DNA of 56,454 bases from CAZJBS01 sp964544475 (GTDB taxonomy: Bacteria; CLD3; SB21), in assembly GCA_964544475.1 (NCBI GenBank), contig CAZJBS010000020.1:1-56454 (forward strand). Direction: 5' to 3'. The translations under genes and the position numbers were made by a program. This document shows, one piece after another, positions 44,552 through 53,822 of this stretch (position 1 is the stretch's first letter; each line of letters begins with the position of its first letter). The notes under the pieces are model-generated. The model ran no database searches. It worked only from the letters and a program-made list of their open reading frames with translations, and was not told where the DNA came from.

Positions 44552-45283
44552 TTAATGGTTGTTGGCGGTGGATTGCGGTCCGCGTTTCCAATAGGCGGAA
44601 ACCATTCCGGCGCTTCCGAGGGTGAGGTGAGTCGATGAGATATCTGTGAAGCCGCATTGTTGAAGGGCGTTCGGGAAATCATCATACCAGGAGGTCTGTT
44701 CGATCAGGTTGGTCAACCCCTTGTCAAATACTTCATGCCATTCGGGAAAAAGATGAATCCCGAGGCGGTTCATCAGCCAAGTGTAGCCACGCCACAGGAC
44801 ACGGATAGTCCGGGATGGCGGCATCGTGAAGTCATGGAACACCACGACCGCACCGTGTTCGAGATGCGGCACGAGATTTTTCAACATGGTTTCCGCGTTC
44901 ACATATTTCGGCAGATACGATGAGACGACCGCATCGAAAAGTCCGTTGAGTTTCACGGTTTGCGCATCGGCAAGTTGGGCGTCGGCCTTGAACCATCCCT
45001 TGCGGATGCGATCACGATAAACCTCCAGGTAGTCCGGCGTCAGATCCACGCCCACGATCGCCGCATCCGGGAATTTTTGCGCCAATTTTCTGGACACAAT
45101 ACCGGTGCCGCATGCCAAATCCAGGATGCGCGTGGCCCGCGGAACACGCCGCAACATGGCGCGTTTCCACCCGGCATCCAATCCCAGCGTAAACAGACCG
45201 ACGACGCGGTCATATGAACGGGCCGTGCCGGGAAAAAAACGCAACGCGTGGCCGGCTGGCTTGCGGTCATTCGGGGGCATCAT
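44552..45283 (-). CDS. UbiE/MenG-like SAM-dependent methyltransferase
   Basis: A 243-residue class I methyltransferase with motif I ILDLACGTGIVSRKLA (near 52), VGVDLTPDYLE (near 77), a DAVVSSYLPKYVN segment and VVFHDFTMPPS. The N-terminal FPGTARSYDRVVGLFTLGLD resembles the opening of the UbiE/MenG quinone methyltransferases. The central motifs differ enough that a lipid or quinone-related substrate is only a guess. GGAG lies before the tandem ATG codons. It is transcribed ahead of the Rrf2 gene, which has its own promoter. Confidence 0.87.
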   Translation of the reverse strand: MMPPNDRKPAGHALRFFPGTARSYDRVVGLFTLGLDAGWKRAMLRRVPRATRILDLACGTGIVSRKLAQKFPDAAIVGVDLTPDYLEVYRDRIRKGWFKADAQLADAQTVKLNGLFDAVVSSYLPKYVNAETMLKNLVPHLEHGAVVVFHDFTMPPSRTIRVLWRGYTWLMNRLGIHLFPEWHEVFDKGLTNLIEQTSWYDDFPNALQQCGFTDISSTHLTLGSAGMVSAYWKRGPQSTANNH

Positions 45284-45434
45284 GTCTCACGCTCCGACAG
45301 CCAACCGCGACAAGGTTTGGCGTGGACGCCGTTCGAATATTCCATAGCCATTCCGCAGGTCCATTTTCGGGGAAAAGTGTACTCACGAGGGGAATCTTAA
45401 GTGAGGCCGTCTTACAGATGGGTAATCAGGAGAG

Positions 45435-46370
45435 TCAAAACAGAAACGAGAGGGCAAAGTCCTGTGAACCACTGCCGACGCCGGATCGCCGGTCGTACAC
45501 AAAAGCATAATCAAAACGGAATTTTCGTTCACGAATGACAAACGGGACGGATAGTCCCGCGGTGGGATCGCCGTTGTCCGATCCGATCCGGATCTGGAAC
45601 TTATGTTTGAAATCCGTCTCCAGGCCGACATGCCATTTGGCCGGCTGATCCGTGACCATTTCCAGATCGACTGCCCCCAGGACATAACTCAGAGAACCTT
45701 CCAGGGGAAACCGGTAAGCGGCTCCTGCGCGCGTCGTCCTCGGCAGTTGGTCTTCGGTGGTCTCATCAAAATTGCCGACCGGCCTCGTGTACTTGAACGA
45801 TTGTCCCAATTCCTTGACCGCGACGCCGATCGTCAGATTTTTCATCGGGAGGTACATCACACCGAGATCCACACCGAAGGATGAGGAGGATACGTCATAG
45901 ACTTTGGAATACAAAAATTTTGGAGATATGCCGATCGTCAGCTTTGGGTTCACACGCAGGGCAAAGCCCAGGAAAACGGCCCACTGGTTGTCCGTGATCG
46001 TTTCGCCATAAGTTTGGCCATTGTCGGCTCGGGCGTCGTAATCCTCGAAGCCGCTTTGAATGACGCCCAGAGCAAATCCGGCCTGGTTTTTCAAAGGCGT
46101 CGCAAATCCCACATGATTGAATTGGCGGTCAAACGACATGGCGGCGTAGGAAATGGATATTTCCCTGGACGTGATGAATCCCAGACCTGCCGGATTGTAA
46201 TACGGCGCGGCGGCATTATCTGCCATGGCCGTAAAGGTGTCGCCGAGGCCTTTCGCCCGCGGTCCGAGTCCGACCCGCAGGAACGATCCCGCCTGTCCGG
46301 CGGATTCACCCGCTTGGACCATGGACGCCACGGCGGCCGTCATGACGAAGGCCAGGATAACGTGCCTCAT
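45435..46370 (-). CDS. PorV/UPF0164-like outer-membrane beta-barrel protein
   Basis: A 311-residue protein from the ATG at 46370 (overlapping the previous stop as ATGA; signal peptide MRHVILAFVMTAAVASMVQA). The conserved front, GSFLRVGLGPRAKGLGDTFTAMADN then AAAPYYNPAGLGF, is typical of the PorV/UPF0164 family of FadL-like barrels. The rest alternates beta strands and ends in a Phe (SFLF), as for barrel insertion. PorV shuttles sorting-domain proteins in type IX secretion, which fits the sorting-domain proteins in this window. A related family member with another role is possible. Confidence 0.88.
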   Translation of the reverse strand: MRHVILAFVMTAAVASMVQAGESAGQAGSFLRVGLGPRAKGLGDTFTAMADNAAAPYYNPAGLGFITSREISISYAAMSFDRQFNHVGFATPLKNQAGFALGVIQSGFEDYDARADNGQTYGETITDNQWAVFLGFALRVNPKLTIGISPKFLYSKVYDVSSSSFGVDLGVMYLPMKNLTIGVAVKELGQSFKYTRPVGNFDETTEDQLPRTTRAGAAYRFPLEGSLSYVLGAVDLEMVTDQPAKWHVGLETDFKHKFQIRIGSDNGDPTAGLSVPFVIRERKFRFDYAFVYDRRSGVGSGSQDFALSFLF

Positions 46371-47956
46371 TTGCGCACCGTCACTTTCCCCCAATATTTC
46401 TTGCCGCCCGCCTCGATGATGTAGATGTACGTTCCATTGGCTACGCGCCGGCCTTTATTGTTTTTTCCATTCCACGCAAACGTGCGCGAGGCCACGGCCC
46501 GGTCGGCGACGGTGGCGACGAGATCCATGGCGAAGTCATAAATCCGGATCGTGACACGGTCCGAGGCATCCAGACTGTCCTGGTTGGCAAAATAAAACCG
46601 GGTGATGTCGGGCGTGCCGGACGGAGAAAATGGATTGGGCGCCGCGTAGCTCTTGGGGGCGCCGCCGCTGCCCGGATCGACATAGGATCTGGCAAAATCC
46701 CACGAAGCGCCGCGGTCGCCGGAAATCGCGAGCACGTCGGCATTTCCAAAATACCACGTCGACGGGTCACGCGTCGTGTCGGCGCCGACGGCATAATACG
46801 CCGGTGAGTACGTGCGGTCAGAACCGTCGCGATTGATGATCGTGATGTAACGTTCCCAGGACTGGCCCAGATCGTCCGAACGGTAGAGTCCCTCATCGGA
46901 GGCTACAAAAACGGTCTTGCCGTCGAAGGCGATGTTGTTCATGAACGGGCCTTTGAGCACGACCCGCCACGTGCGGCCGCTATCCGCCGACATGGAGACG
47001 CCGTTGTACTCGGCCGAACTGATGTAGGTGTTGCTGTTGGTGGCCGCCCAGATGTGCGTGAATCGCTGGCCGTTCTCCTCGTACACCTGTTCGGCCAGGG
47101 CGACCACGAAATTGCCGGACAGACCGTCGCGTTGGGCCGTGTATCGTTTCCAACTCAAACCGGCGTCGGTGGAATAATTGATGCCGCCGGCGGTGCCGGC
47201 CCAAATACCGGTCGACCCGGCCAGGACGGAAAACGCCGTATGATTGTATACCTGCGTGCCGCCATTGAACGGTCCGACGTTGAAATCATAGGACGAATCC
47301 GGCCACACTTCGTACCGGTCGTCGGGCGGAATGGCTGCCAGTTCAAAATAACCGGGACGTCCGTCCGTCCGCAAACGCGCTTTGCGAATGCCGCCGGCAA
47401 AACTGGCGATCCACATCGTCGAATCGGTCACGGCCGCGTCGTACGTGATATTGTCGATATTGGTTCGAATGGAGGTGATGCTGATGGTGTCACCGTTGGG
47501 GCGTAAGACGTATCCAAATTTGGTCCGAAAAGTATCTTCGGGTTGGGAGACAAACATCCATGACTGGCCGAAATCGGTCGAGACGCTGATGCCTCCGCCG
47601 GCGCCGACCGCGGGTTCCGGTGTGATGTTGGTGTCGAATACGGTCGTGGCGTACCAGATGCCGTTATGCGCGTCCATGGCGACGATGCCGCCCTTGGCCA
47701 GACCGTTCCTGGCGGTCGGGAAATTGATCCACGATTGGCCCGCGTCCATCGTGACGCTGATGCCGAACTCGTTGGCCGTGATCACGGTATCGCGTTGGAC
47801 GGTGATGACGCTGACCGTGTTGCCAAGAGGACGCGCGCCGGTCGGCGGCAGACGTCGCGTGAGATCGAAGGATCGCTTCGGGAATCCGCTTTGGGCGTGA
47901 ATTTGGCAGGACAAAAACAAAAGCAGGCCCAGGAGGATTGGATGAACCCGCATCAT
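46367..47956 (-). CDS. Secreted Asp-box protein with C-terminal sorting domain
   Basis: A 529-residue exported protein with a signal peptide (ILLGLLLFLSCQIHAQ). The body carries six Asp-box (BNR-type) motifs of form SxDxGxxW: MDAGQSW, TDFGQSW, TDAGLSW, ADSGRTW, DDLGQSW and GDRGASW. These predict a sialidase- or sortilin-like propeller. The last 70 residues form a FlgD-like sorting domain (IRIYDFAMDLVATV, WNGKNNKGRRVANGTYIYII, basic end). Enzymatic activity is doubtful, as the Arg triad of sialidases is not evident. It overlaps the lipoprotein gene before it and the PorV-like gene after it. Confidence 0.88.
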   Translation of the reverse strand: MMRVHPILLGLLLFLSCQIHAQSGFPKRSFDLTRRLPPTGARPLGNTVSVITVQRDTVITANEFGISVTMDAGQSWINFPTARNGLAKGGIVAMDAHNGIWYATTVFDTNITPEPAVGAGGGISVSTDFGQSWMFVSQPEDTFRTKFGYVLRPNGDTISITSIRTNIDNITYDAAVTDSTMWIASFAGGIRKARLRTDGRPGYFELAAIPPDDRYEVWPDSSYDFNVGPFNGGTQVYNHTAFSVLAGSTGIWAGTAGGINYSTDAGLSWKRYTAQRDGLSGNFVVALAEQVYEENGQRFTHIWAATNSNTYISSAEYNGVSMSADSGRTWRVVLKGPFMNNIAFDGKTVFVASDEGLYRSDDLGQSWERYITIINRDGSDRTYSPAYYAVGADTTRDPSTWYFGNADVLAISGDRGASWDFARSYVDPGSGGAPKSYAAPNPFSPSGTPDITRFYFANQDSLDASDRVTIRIYDFAMDLVATVADRAVASRTFAWNGKNNKGRRVANGTYIYIIEAGGKKYWGKVTVRK

Positions 47957-48732
47957 AAACCTTCCACCGGCGCCGGCAGCACCACCAGCGTGTGTTCGAT
48001 GAAATTGCTCACGAGGTTCATCTGATCCACGGCACGAAAAACAAAATGATATGTGCCGGGCGGGGTCGATGGCGGCAGAATAAGGATGCGCGAATAGGTG
48101 CCGTCGCCGGCCACGTCGTCGCCGTTGGCTTCGGCGCCGTCGTCGAACAACTCGATCACACTGCCGCCGGCGGACAAAAAGTAGACCGAACGAATATCCT
48201 CCGCTCCATCGGCGTCCAATACGTCCAGGGTTGTGCGAAACGCAACCGTGTCCGCGTCCAGTTGCAGGGTGTCCGGCGCAGTCAGGTTGCTGATCACCGG
48301 GGGATGTCCATTGTCCGGATTCTGAGGAATTTCAACGATCACCTCATCACCGGGATTGTCACCCTTTTCAGACGGCACGAGGCGCAGATTGAAACTCGAA
48401 GTGGACTGGGCCAGGAGGGCCGGCCGGTTGAGGATGGCCGTGAAGACCGAATCGCCGGCAACGTGGTCCCCGGATAATCCGTCGTCCGTGAAGGCCTTTA
48501 GAAAAGCCGATGGCACGGACGCCCCGGTTGCCGTTTCCAGGGTGGCGGCGATGGAGACGGAGTCCCCGTCGGGATCCATAGCCCGGGCAAAGACCGTGTC
48601 ATTCACGGACACATAGGACGGGGCCTTGACGGAAATAATCTGCGGCGGTTGATTGAGCGGCGTGTCATCGAATTCCCCGCAAGCCCCGATGAGGATTGGT
48701 GAAAGAAGTATGAACCGAGAAAGATGGCGCAT
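47953..48732 (-). CDS. Lipoprotein with Ig/cadherin-like domains
   Basis: A 259-residue lipoprotein: signal MRHLSRFILLSPILIGAC with lipobox IGAC, then repeated beta-sandwich segments. NQPPQIISVKAPSYVSVND followed by ARAMDPDGDSVS, and later NGHPPVISNLTAPDTLQLD, fit Ig- or cadherin-like folds. The last part, GTYHFVFRAVDQMNLVSNF, continues the pattern. It is the first gene of a three-gene operon with the Asp-box and PorV-like genes, linked by an ATGA overlap. A role as surface anchor or secretion accessory is inferred from context. Confidence 0.85.
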   Translation of the reverse strand: MRHLSRFILLSPILIGACGEFDDTPLNQPPQIISVKAPSYVSVNDTVFARAMDPDGDSVSIAATLETATGASVPSAFLKAFTDDGLSGDHVAGDSVFTAILNRPALLAQSTSSFNLRLVPSEKGDNPGDEVIVEIPQNPDNGHPPVISNLTAPDTLQLDADTVAFRTTLDVLDADGAEDIRSVYFLSAGGSVIELFDDGAEANGDDVAGDGTYSRILILPPSTPPGTYHFVFRAVDQMNLVSNFIEHTLVVLPAPVEGL

Positions 48733-48828
48733 TCCGAGCTACTTTGTGTTGTTCTGAAGCTTGGCGAATATAGAGAATGGTCCGGGTTTTGTCAAAAGGA
48801 ATTTGTCGGTATGGCCCGATGGCCGCGG

Positions 48829-48848
48829 CATCCCATCTTCATGGGATG
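48829..48848. other. Perfect hairpin in the divergent promoter region
   Basis: An 8-bp perfect stem (CATCCCAT/ATGGGATG) with a CTTC loop lies in the 203-bp gap between the divergent lipoprotein and beta-helix genes. It may sit in the 5' leader of the beta-helix gene or be an operator. Nothing else in this gap is clear. Confidence 0.45.
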
Positions 48849-48935
48849 GGCTTACCGCCGGTATTGAGTTATCTTTCCACCAATATAGAAGAGTTGTCCA
48901 TTGTAATTCCTAATAACTCCAACAAGGAGGCGGTC

Positions 48936-50303
48936 ATGCGTAACCTTTTTGTGACATTCGTACTGGCAGCCGGTCTGATATCTTCGGCCAAAGCTCAAAC
49001 GGTCCGGTATGTATTTCCGGGCGAAAGCATCCAGGACACGATCAATGTCGCAGTGGCCGGCGACACGATCAAGGTGGCCACGGGTCTGTATACGGAACAA
49101 TTGGCCATCAGCAAGAAGTTGCATCTGGTTGGCGTTAGCGCCGACTCGGTCTTTCTGCTGTCGGCCTCGAATACCGTGGTATTCTACAACGGCAGTGCGG
49201 GCAGTTCCATTCGCGGATTCAATATCACGAGCACCTCCCAATCCGGCATCGCCTTCAACAATCACCTCACCGATATCGTCATTGCCGACAACATCATCCG
49301 CAAGTGCGCCCTGTATGGCATCAATTGTTTCAGTACCGTATTGATAGCGGGCAACGTGCTGGACAGCAATAACGTCGGCATTCATGCCAATGGCACGGTG
49401 TACAACTATCCCACGCCAACCATTGTCCGGAACACCATCAAGAACAGTACGAGCCACGGCATCAAGGATTTACGCGGCATGGCCGTCGCCAATACCCTGA
49501 TCAACAACGGGAACGGTGATGATTATGGTATTGAGATGACGGCCGACGAGGCGCTGGTGGCCGGCAACGTGGTTCAAAACACACAGGGCGACGGCATCCG
49601 CATCGACTGCGCCACGGCCTACGTTTTTGCCAACGATATTCAGGGAAGCACTGGCAAAGGCATCACCAGCACGTACAACGGAAACACCTATTGGAAAATC
49701 CGGAATAATCTGATTCGCGCCAACGGTTCGCACGGCCTGTATTGGGAATATCTCAATTATGGGAGTACGCATACGTCGAGCGTGATTGCCAACAATGTGA
49801 TCTACCAAAACGGGGGCGACGGCATAGCCATACTTCGAACCACCGGCGGCACGCCGGCGCCGCTGCTGGAGGATGTGATAGTCAAAAACAACATCGTAAC
49901 CCAAAATGGCGGCGCCGGAATCAACCGGTCAGCGAACTCGCTGGCGGCGTCGGATTTCATCCTCAGCTACAATGATTTCTACAACAACACGGGCGGCAAT
50001 TACCTCAACGGTTTCACGGCCGGAACGACCGATTTCAGCGCCAATCCTCAGTTCGTCAATCCGGCCGGCGACGATTTTCATCTTCAGGGCGCTTCCCCGT
50101 GCGTGGATGCCGGTTTGCCGATGTTCAGCGAATACGATTTGAACCGCACGCGCAACGACCTCGGCGTCTACGGGGGTTCGTACACGTGGACCAATTACTT
50201 CAATAATCCCGCTGCGATCCGTGTCATCAAAATGGATCTCTCGGACAACTCGGTCATCCAGGGACAAACCATTCAAATCACGGGCAAAGGTGTCGCCAAA
50301 TAA
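48936..50303 (+). CDS. Secreted right-handed beta-helix protein
   Basis: A 455-residue exported protein. I chose the ATG at 48936, which has AAGGAGG 5 bp upstream and opens a clean signal peptide (MRNLFVTFVLAAGLISSAKAQ); the frame extends further back but without support. The body has parallel beta-helix coils, with the recurring pattern NxIxxNxxxGI (for example ADNIIRKCALYGINC, IANNVIYQNGGDGIAI, VKNNIVTQNGGAGI), like NosD or pectate-lyase-fold proteins. No sorting domain follows, although the next gene product has one. Sugar-polymer binding or lysis is possible; active-site residues cannot be identified. Confidence 0.88.
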   Translation: MRNLFVTFVLAAGLISSAKAQTVRYVFPGESIQDTINVAVAGDTIKVATGLYTEQLAISKKLHLVGVSADSVFLLSASNTVVFYNGSAGSSIRGFNITSTSQSGIAFNNHLTDIVIADNIIRKCALYGINCFSTVLIAGNVLDSNNVGIHANGTVYNYPTPTIVRNTIKNSTSHGIKDLRGMAVANTLINNGNGDDYGIEMTADEALVAGNVVQNTQGDGIRIDCATAYVFANDIQGSTGKGITSTYNGNTYWKIRNNLIRANGSHGLYWEYLNYGSTHTSSVIANNVIYQNGGDGIAILRTTGGTPAPLLEDVIVKNNIVTQNGGAGINRSANSLAASDFILSYNDFYNNTGGNYLNGFTAGTTDFSANPQFVNPAGDDFHLQGASPCVDAGLPMFSEYDLNRTRNDLGVYGGSYTWTNYFNNPAAIRVIKMDLSDNSVIQGQTIQITGKGVAK

Positions 50304-50318
50304 CGATCGGTTACAACC

Positions 50319-53300
50319 ATGAAAACCCTGTTTTGGATGACGGCGCTATGGGCCGTCACAGCCGGTGCGGTTGGATCGATGGCGCAGAGCTGGTCGACGA
50401 TCCAGTCCGCCGAATATTTCATCGATTCGGATCCAGGTGAGGGCTCGGGTACGGCGCTGGCCGCGACCGATGCCGGATTTGATGAATGGGTGGAGGATGT
50501 GGCGGCGTCGCTCAACACGACGACGCTGGCCGAGGGCCGCCACACCGTGTATATCCGGTTCCGACATCGCGACGGTCTGTGGAGTCCGGCGTTTGGCTTC
50601 GGCCTGACGGTGAGACCGGGATTTGCGACGGATATCCATCCGACGGTGCTTGCGGGCGAATACTTTCTTGACACCGATCCGGGTGAAGGCCTTGGAACGA
50701 TGCTCCTGGCCGAAGATGGCACGTTTGATGAAGTCATGGAGAATGCCGTGGCGGCGTTGAGTACGGCGGCGGTCGGCGCGGGTCAGCATACGCTCTACGT
50801 CCGCATGAAAAATGGCCACGGCGCGTGGAGCACGCCGGTTGGTTTTTCGATCACGGTGCTTGCCGCTCCGGTGATGCCGTACGCCGATCGCATGTCCGCG
50901 GCGGAGTACTTCATAGACACCGATCCGGGCGAAGGTCTTGGAACGCCTGTTTCGGCTGTTGACGGAACGTTTGATGAAATCGGCGACGATCTCGTGGCGG
51001 CCGTACCGACCGCAACACTTGCGGCAGGCCCACACACTTTGTATGTCCGGTGTCGCAGCACGGCATCGTCATGGTCGATTCCGGTTGGAACGACCTTTGT
51101 CGTGCAGCCGGCTTACCAGACGACCGGCTCGCCCATTGTCAGTGCCGCCGAGTATTTTATCGACAACGACCCGGGTGAAGGATTCGGTACGGCCATCGAG
51201 GCGAGCGACGGGACGTTTGATCGGGCCGTCGAAAACCTGAACCAAACGCTGGCCACGCCGGGTCTGTCGGCCGGCGTCCATACCGTGTTTGTGCGCACCC
51301 GAAATGCCGACGGAACGTGGAGTCCCCCGATCGGTCAAACCCTGGTCGTGCAGTCTCCGCCGGTCTTCCTGGCTGCCGCCCTGCCGGCGTTGTCGGGGGC
51401 CGAATATTTTGTCGATGCCGATCCGGGCGCCGGGAATGGACAATCCATGGCGGCCTCCGACGGGGCGTGGAATTCGCCGGCGGAGAGTTTCGGTGATTCG
51501 CTCGTCACCGACGGTTTCGATGAATCCGGCCACGCGGTATTTGTCCGTGTGTTGGAGGCGGGCGGGACATGGAGCGAACCGTTCGGCATGGTCTTCGGCA
51601 AGAACGAAGAAGCGCAGGCCAACATGCCGCAAAACGTCTCCGGCGCCGGGCGAAACCATCGGGTGGTCTTGCAGTGGAATTCCCCACTGACCGGCGTCCC
51701 ATCCTACTACGCCGTTTTTCGCGGCGATTCATCCGGATTTGTTCCATCCGCGGCGGATTCGGTCGCCCAGGTGAGCGGTCTCGACAGCGCCTGGACGGAT
51801 GCACCATTGACGAATGGCCAGACGCACTATTACAGACTTGTGGCCGTCAGTCCGGGTGGCGCCCGAAGCCTCCCGACGCTGGCCGTGCCGGTCACGGCGA
51901 TTAATTCCACCCCTCAAGTTGTCCTGCCGTTTCCCGACGTGACCGTTCAGGCAGGTTCTCCGGACAGCCTTATGGCCAGAGTGGATTCGGCGTTCTATGA
52001 TCTGGACGGCGACGGAATGAGTTTTGAAGTTCAATCGTCGGACACGTCGCTGGTGGTGGCCGTCATCGATCAGCAAAGGCTGCGGCTCGATTTCGCCGCC
52101 CTGCACTACGGCATCGCGTATGTGATGGTGAGCGCCACCGACGGACTCGAATCGGTTGTGGATTCCATCCGCGTGACCGTCGTGCCATTGAATGTGCCGC
52201 CGGATATCGTCCGGGCCATTCCGGATACGACCTTGTCGGAGGATTTTGGTGAAATGCTGTACCGGCGGATGTCGTCCGTATTCGAAGATGCGGACGAGGA
52301 CAGCCTCCACTATGAAGTGGAGATCAGCGGCGAGGCCATATCCACCGTCCTTCATGGCGACTCGCTTGTTTTGGCGTCCCTGCCGGACGCTTTTGGAACG
52401 CATACGATCATCGTGAGCGCGATGGATTTGTTTTACACGGTCTCCGACACGTTTGTCGTCGTCGTCACATCGGTCAATGATCCGCCGGTCCTGGCCGGAC
52501 TTCCGGATGTGGCTTTTCCGGAAGACGCGGACTATGAAATATCCCTGAACGACTATGTCACCGACGTCGATCACGCCGACGCGACGCTGGATTTTTTGTA
52601 TGTCATTCTGGGATCCGACACCGGATTGGCCGTGACGATTGATTCGGCCACGCACGTGGTGCTGTTTTCGTCGCCGTCCCAGGTGAATGACACGTTTGAA
52701 GTGGTTTTTTCAGTTTCCGATGACAGCGGCGCCGTCGATACGGACACGTTGCGGGTGACGGTATGGCCTCAGAATGACCCGCCGTTTGTTCTCCGGGCAT
52801 TGCGGGACACGTCGTTGGCGGAAGATTTTGGAACCCGTTTCATCGTGGATGCCCGCACGGTATTCGGAGATGTGGACAATACCGTACTCACCTACGAAGC
52901 GTCGGCCTTGTCGGACGGGATTTCGACGGCGATGATTCACGACAGTTTGTTTGTGGTCAGCGATCCGGACTATGTCGGATCGGTTGAGGTCCGAATGACG
53001 GCATGGGACGGGTTTGCGCTGGCGGCGGACACGATGGTGATCGAGGTGACGCCGGTCAATGACGCACCGGAACTTGTCGTGCCTCTGCTGCCGGCGGATG
53101 GCGATACGGTGGACTTGGGTCCGGGATATGTGAATTTCGTTTGGCGCACCGGGATCGACGTGGATGGCGACACGCTGACCTACGTTTTCCATTTGTTTGG
53201 TGAAGGCCTGGATACGACGGTGACGTCGGTGGAAGACACGGCCATGACGTTTCATGACGTGAGCCGGTTGTTGTCCGGGCGGACGTACCGGTGGACGGTG

Positions 53301-53672
53301 CTGGCCTCGGACGGTGTTCTGGTATCGGCGTCGGCCGACACGTCTTCGCTGGTGATTCCGGTCATTGTTGGCATCGATCCTCGCGATATGCCCATACGGT
53401 ATGCACTGCATCCCAACTATCCGAACCCATTCAACCCGAATACCACGATCCGCTATGATCTGCCGGAAAACTCGGCCGTCACGCTGCGCCTATACAATAT
53501 GCTTGGCCAGGAGGTGCGCACATTGGTCAACCGGCGCGAAACCGCGGGATTCAAGTCCGTCGTGTGGAACGGCAGGAACAATGCCGGACACCAGGTTTCG
53601 ACGGGGATATATATTCTGCGACTCCAGGCCGGCGCTTTTCGGAAAACCATCCGGATGATGATGGTTAAATAG
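50319..53672 (+). CDS. Large secreted repeat protein with FN3, cadherin-like and sorting domains
   Basis: A 1117-residue exported protein 16 bp after the beta-helix gene. After a signal peptide (about residues 1-23) come five tandem repeats of about 76-80 residues (to about 430). Each has an AEYFID.DPGEG.GT head, a (D/E)GTFDE middle and a GxHT(L/V)(Y/F)VR..WS end; the fifth is diverged. Next is an FN3-like domain (about 440-525), then about four cadherin-like domains with the NDPPVL and SEDFG pattern, and a region like the Ig-like DGDTLTYVFHL. It ends in a FlgD-like sorting domain (NYPNPFNPNTTIRYDLPEN, LYNMLGQEVRTLV, basic end). A cell-surface adhesin or scaffold is likely. The EYFID unit is known as a repeat in FCB-group proteins; its function is unknown to me. 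Confidence 0.9.
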   Translation: MKTLFWMTALWAVTAGAVGSMAQSWSTIQSAEYFIDSDPGEGSGTALAATDAGFDEWVEDVAASLNTTTLAEGRHTVYIRFRHRDGLWSPAFGFGLTVRPGFATDIHPTVLAGEYFLDTDPGEGLGTMLLAEDGTFDEVMENAVAALSTAAVGAGQHTLYVRMKNGHGAWSTPVGFSITVLAAPVMPYADRMSAAEYFIDTDPGEGLGTPVSAVDGTFDEIGDDLVAAVPTATLAAGPHTLYVRCRSTASSWSIPVGTTFVVQPAYQTTGSPIVSAAEYFIDNDPGEGFGTAIEASDGTFDRAVENLNQTLATPGLSAGVHTVFVRTRNADGTWSPPIGQTLVVQSPPVFLAAALPALSGAEYFVDADPGAGNGQSMAASDGAWNSPAESFGDSLVTDGFDESGHAVFVRVLEAGGTWSEPFGMVFGKNEEAQANMPQNVSGAGRNHRVVLQWNSPLTGVPSYYAVFRGDSSGFVPSAADSVAQVSGLDSAWTDAPLTNGQTHYYRLVAVSPGGARSLPTLAVPVTAINSTPQVVLPFPDVTVQAGSPDSLMARVDSAFYDLDGDGMSFEVQSSDTSLVVAVIDQQRLRLDFAALHYGIAYVMVSATDGLESVVDSIRVTVVPLNVPPDIVRAIPDTTLSEDFGEMLYRRMSSVFEDADEDSLHYEVEISGEAISTVLHGDSLVLASLPDAFGTHTIIVSAMDLFYTVSDTFVVVVTSVNDPPVLAGLPDVAFPEDADYEISLNDYVTDVDHADATLDFLYVILGSDTGLAVTIDSATHVVLFSSPSQVNDTFEVVFSVSDDSGAVDTDTLRVTVWPQNDPPFVLRALRDTSLAEDFGTRFIVDARTVFGDVDNTVLTYEASALSDGISTAMIHDSLFVVSDPDYVGSVEVRMTAWDGFALAADTMVIEVTPVNDAPELVVPLLPADGDTVDLGPGYVNFVWRTGIDVDGDTLTYVFHLFGEGLDTTVTSVEDTAMTFHDVSRLLSGRTYRWTVLASDGVLVSASADTSSLVIPVIVGIDPRDMPIRYALHPNYPNPFNPNTTIRYDLPENSAVTLRLYNMLGQEVRTLVNRRETAGFKSVVWNGRNNAGHQVSTGIYILRLQAGAFRKTIRMMMVK

Positions 53673-53701
53673 CGGTTCACTTCCGCCTCCGTCCTTTAAT
53701 G

Positions 53702-53738
53702 ACTCCCGTTCCGATCATCGGAGCGGGAGTTTCTTTTC
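53702..53738 (+). terminator. Rho-independent terminator after the large repeat protein
   Basis: A 12-bp stem (ACTCCCGTTCCG with CGGAGCGGGAGT, one T-G wobble, 5-nt loop ATCAT) is followed by TTTCTTTT. It closes the beta-helix/repeat-protein unit. Confidence 0.92.
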
Positions 53739-53769
53739 CAGGATACCGCCACCGCATGCACGCTCTGTG

Positions 53770-53798
53770 TTGCATTTCACAACGCGAATCGGGATATT
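53770..53798 (+). promoter_or_regulatory. Candidate promoter of the queuosine-precursor transporter
   Basis: TTGCAT (53770-53775) and GATATT (53793-53798) are 17 bp apart, leaving only about 20 bp to the start codon. The leader has no good ribosome binding site and no preQ1 riboswitch fold that I can draw. Confidence 0.35.
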
Positions 53799-53822
53799 AA
53801 AAAAACTTCCACACCCATTCCG

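Noticed and set aside
53739..53822. Possible preQ1 riboswitch before the queuosine-precursor transporter
   Set aside because: The leader has an A-run (TATTAAAAAAACTT), but I could not form the hairpin with a C-rich loop that pairs to the A-rich tail as in preQ1-I, nor the preQ1-II layout. The space after the likely promoter is also too short.
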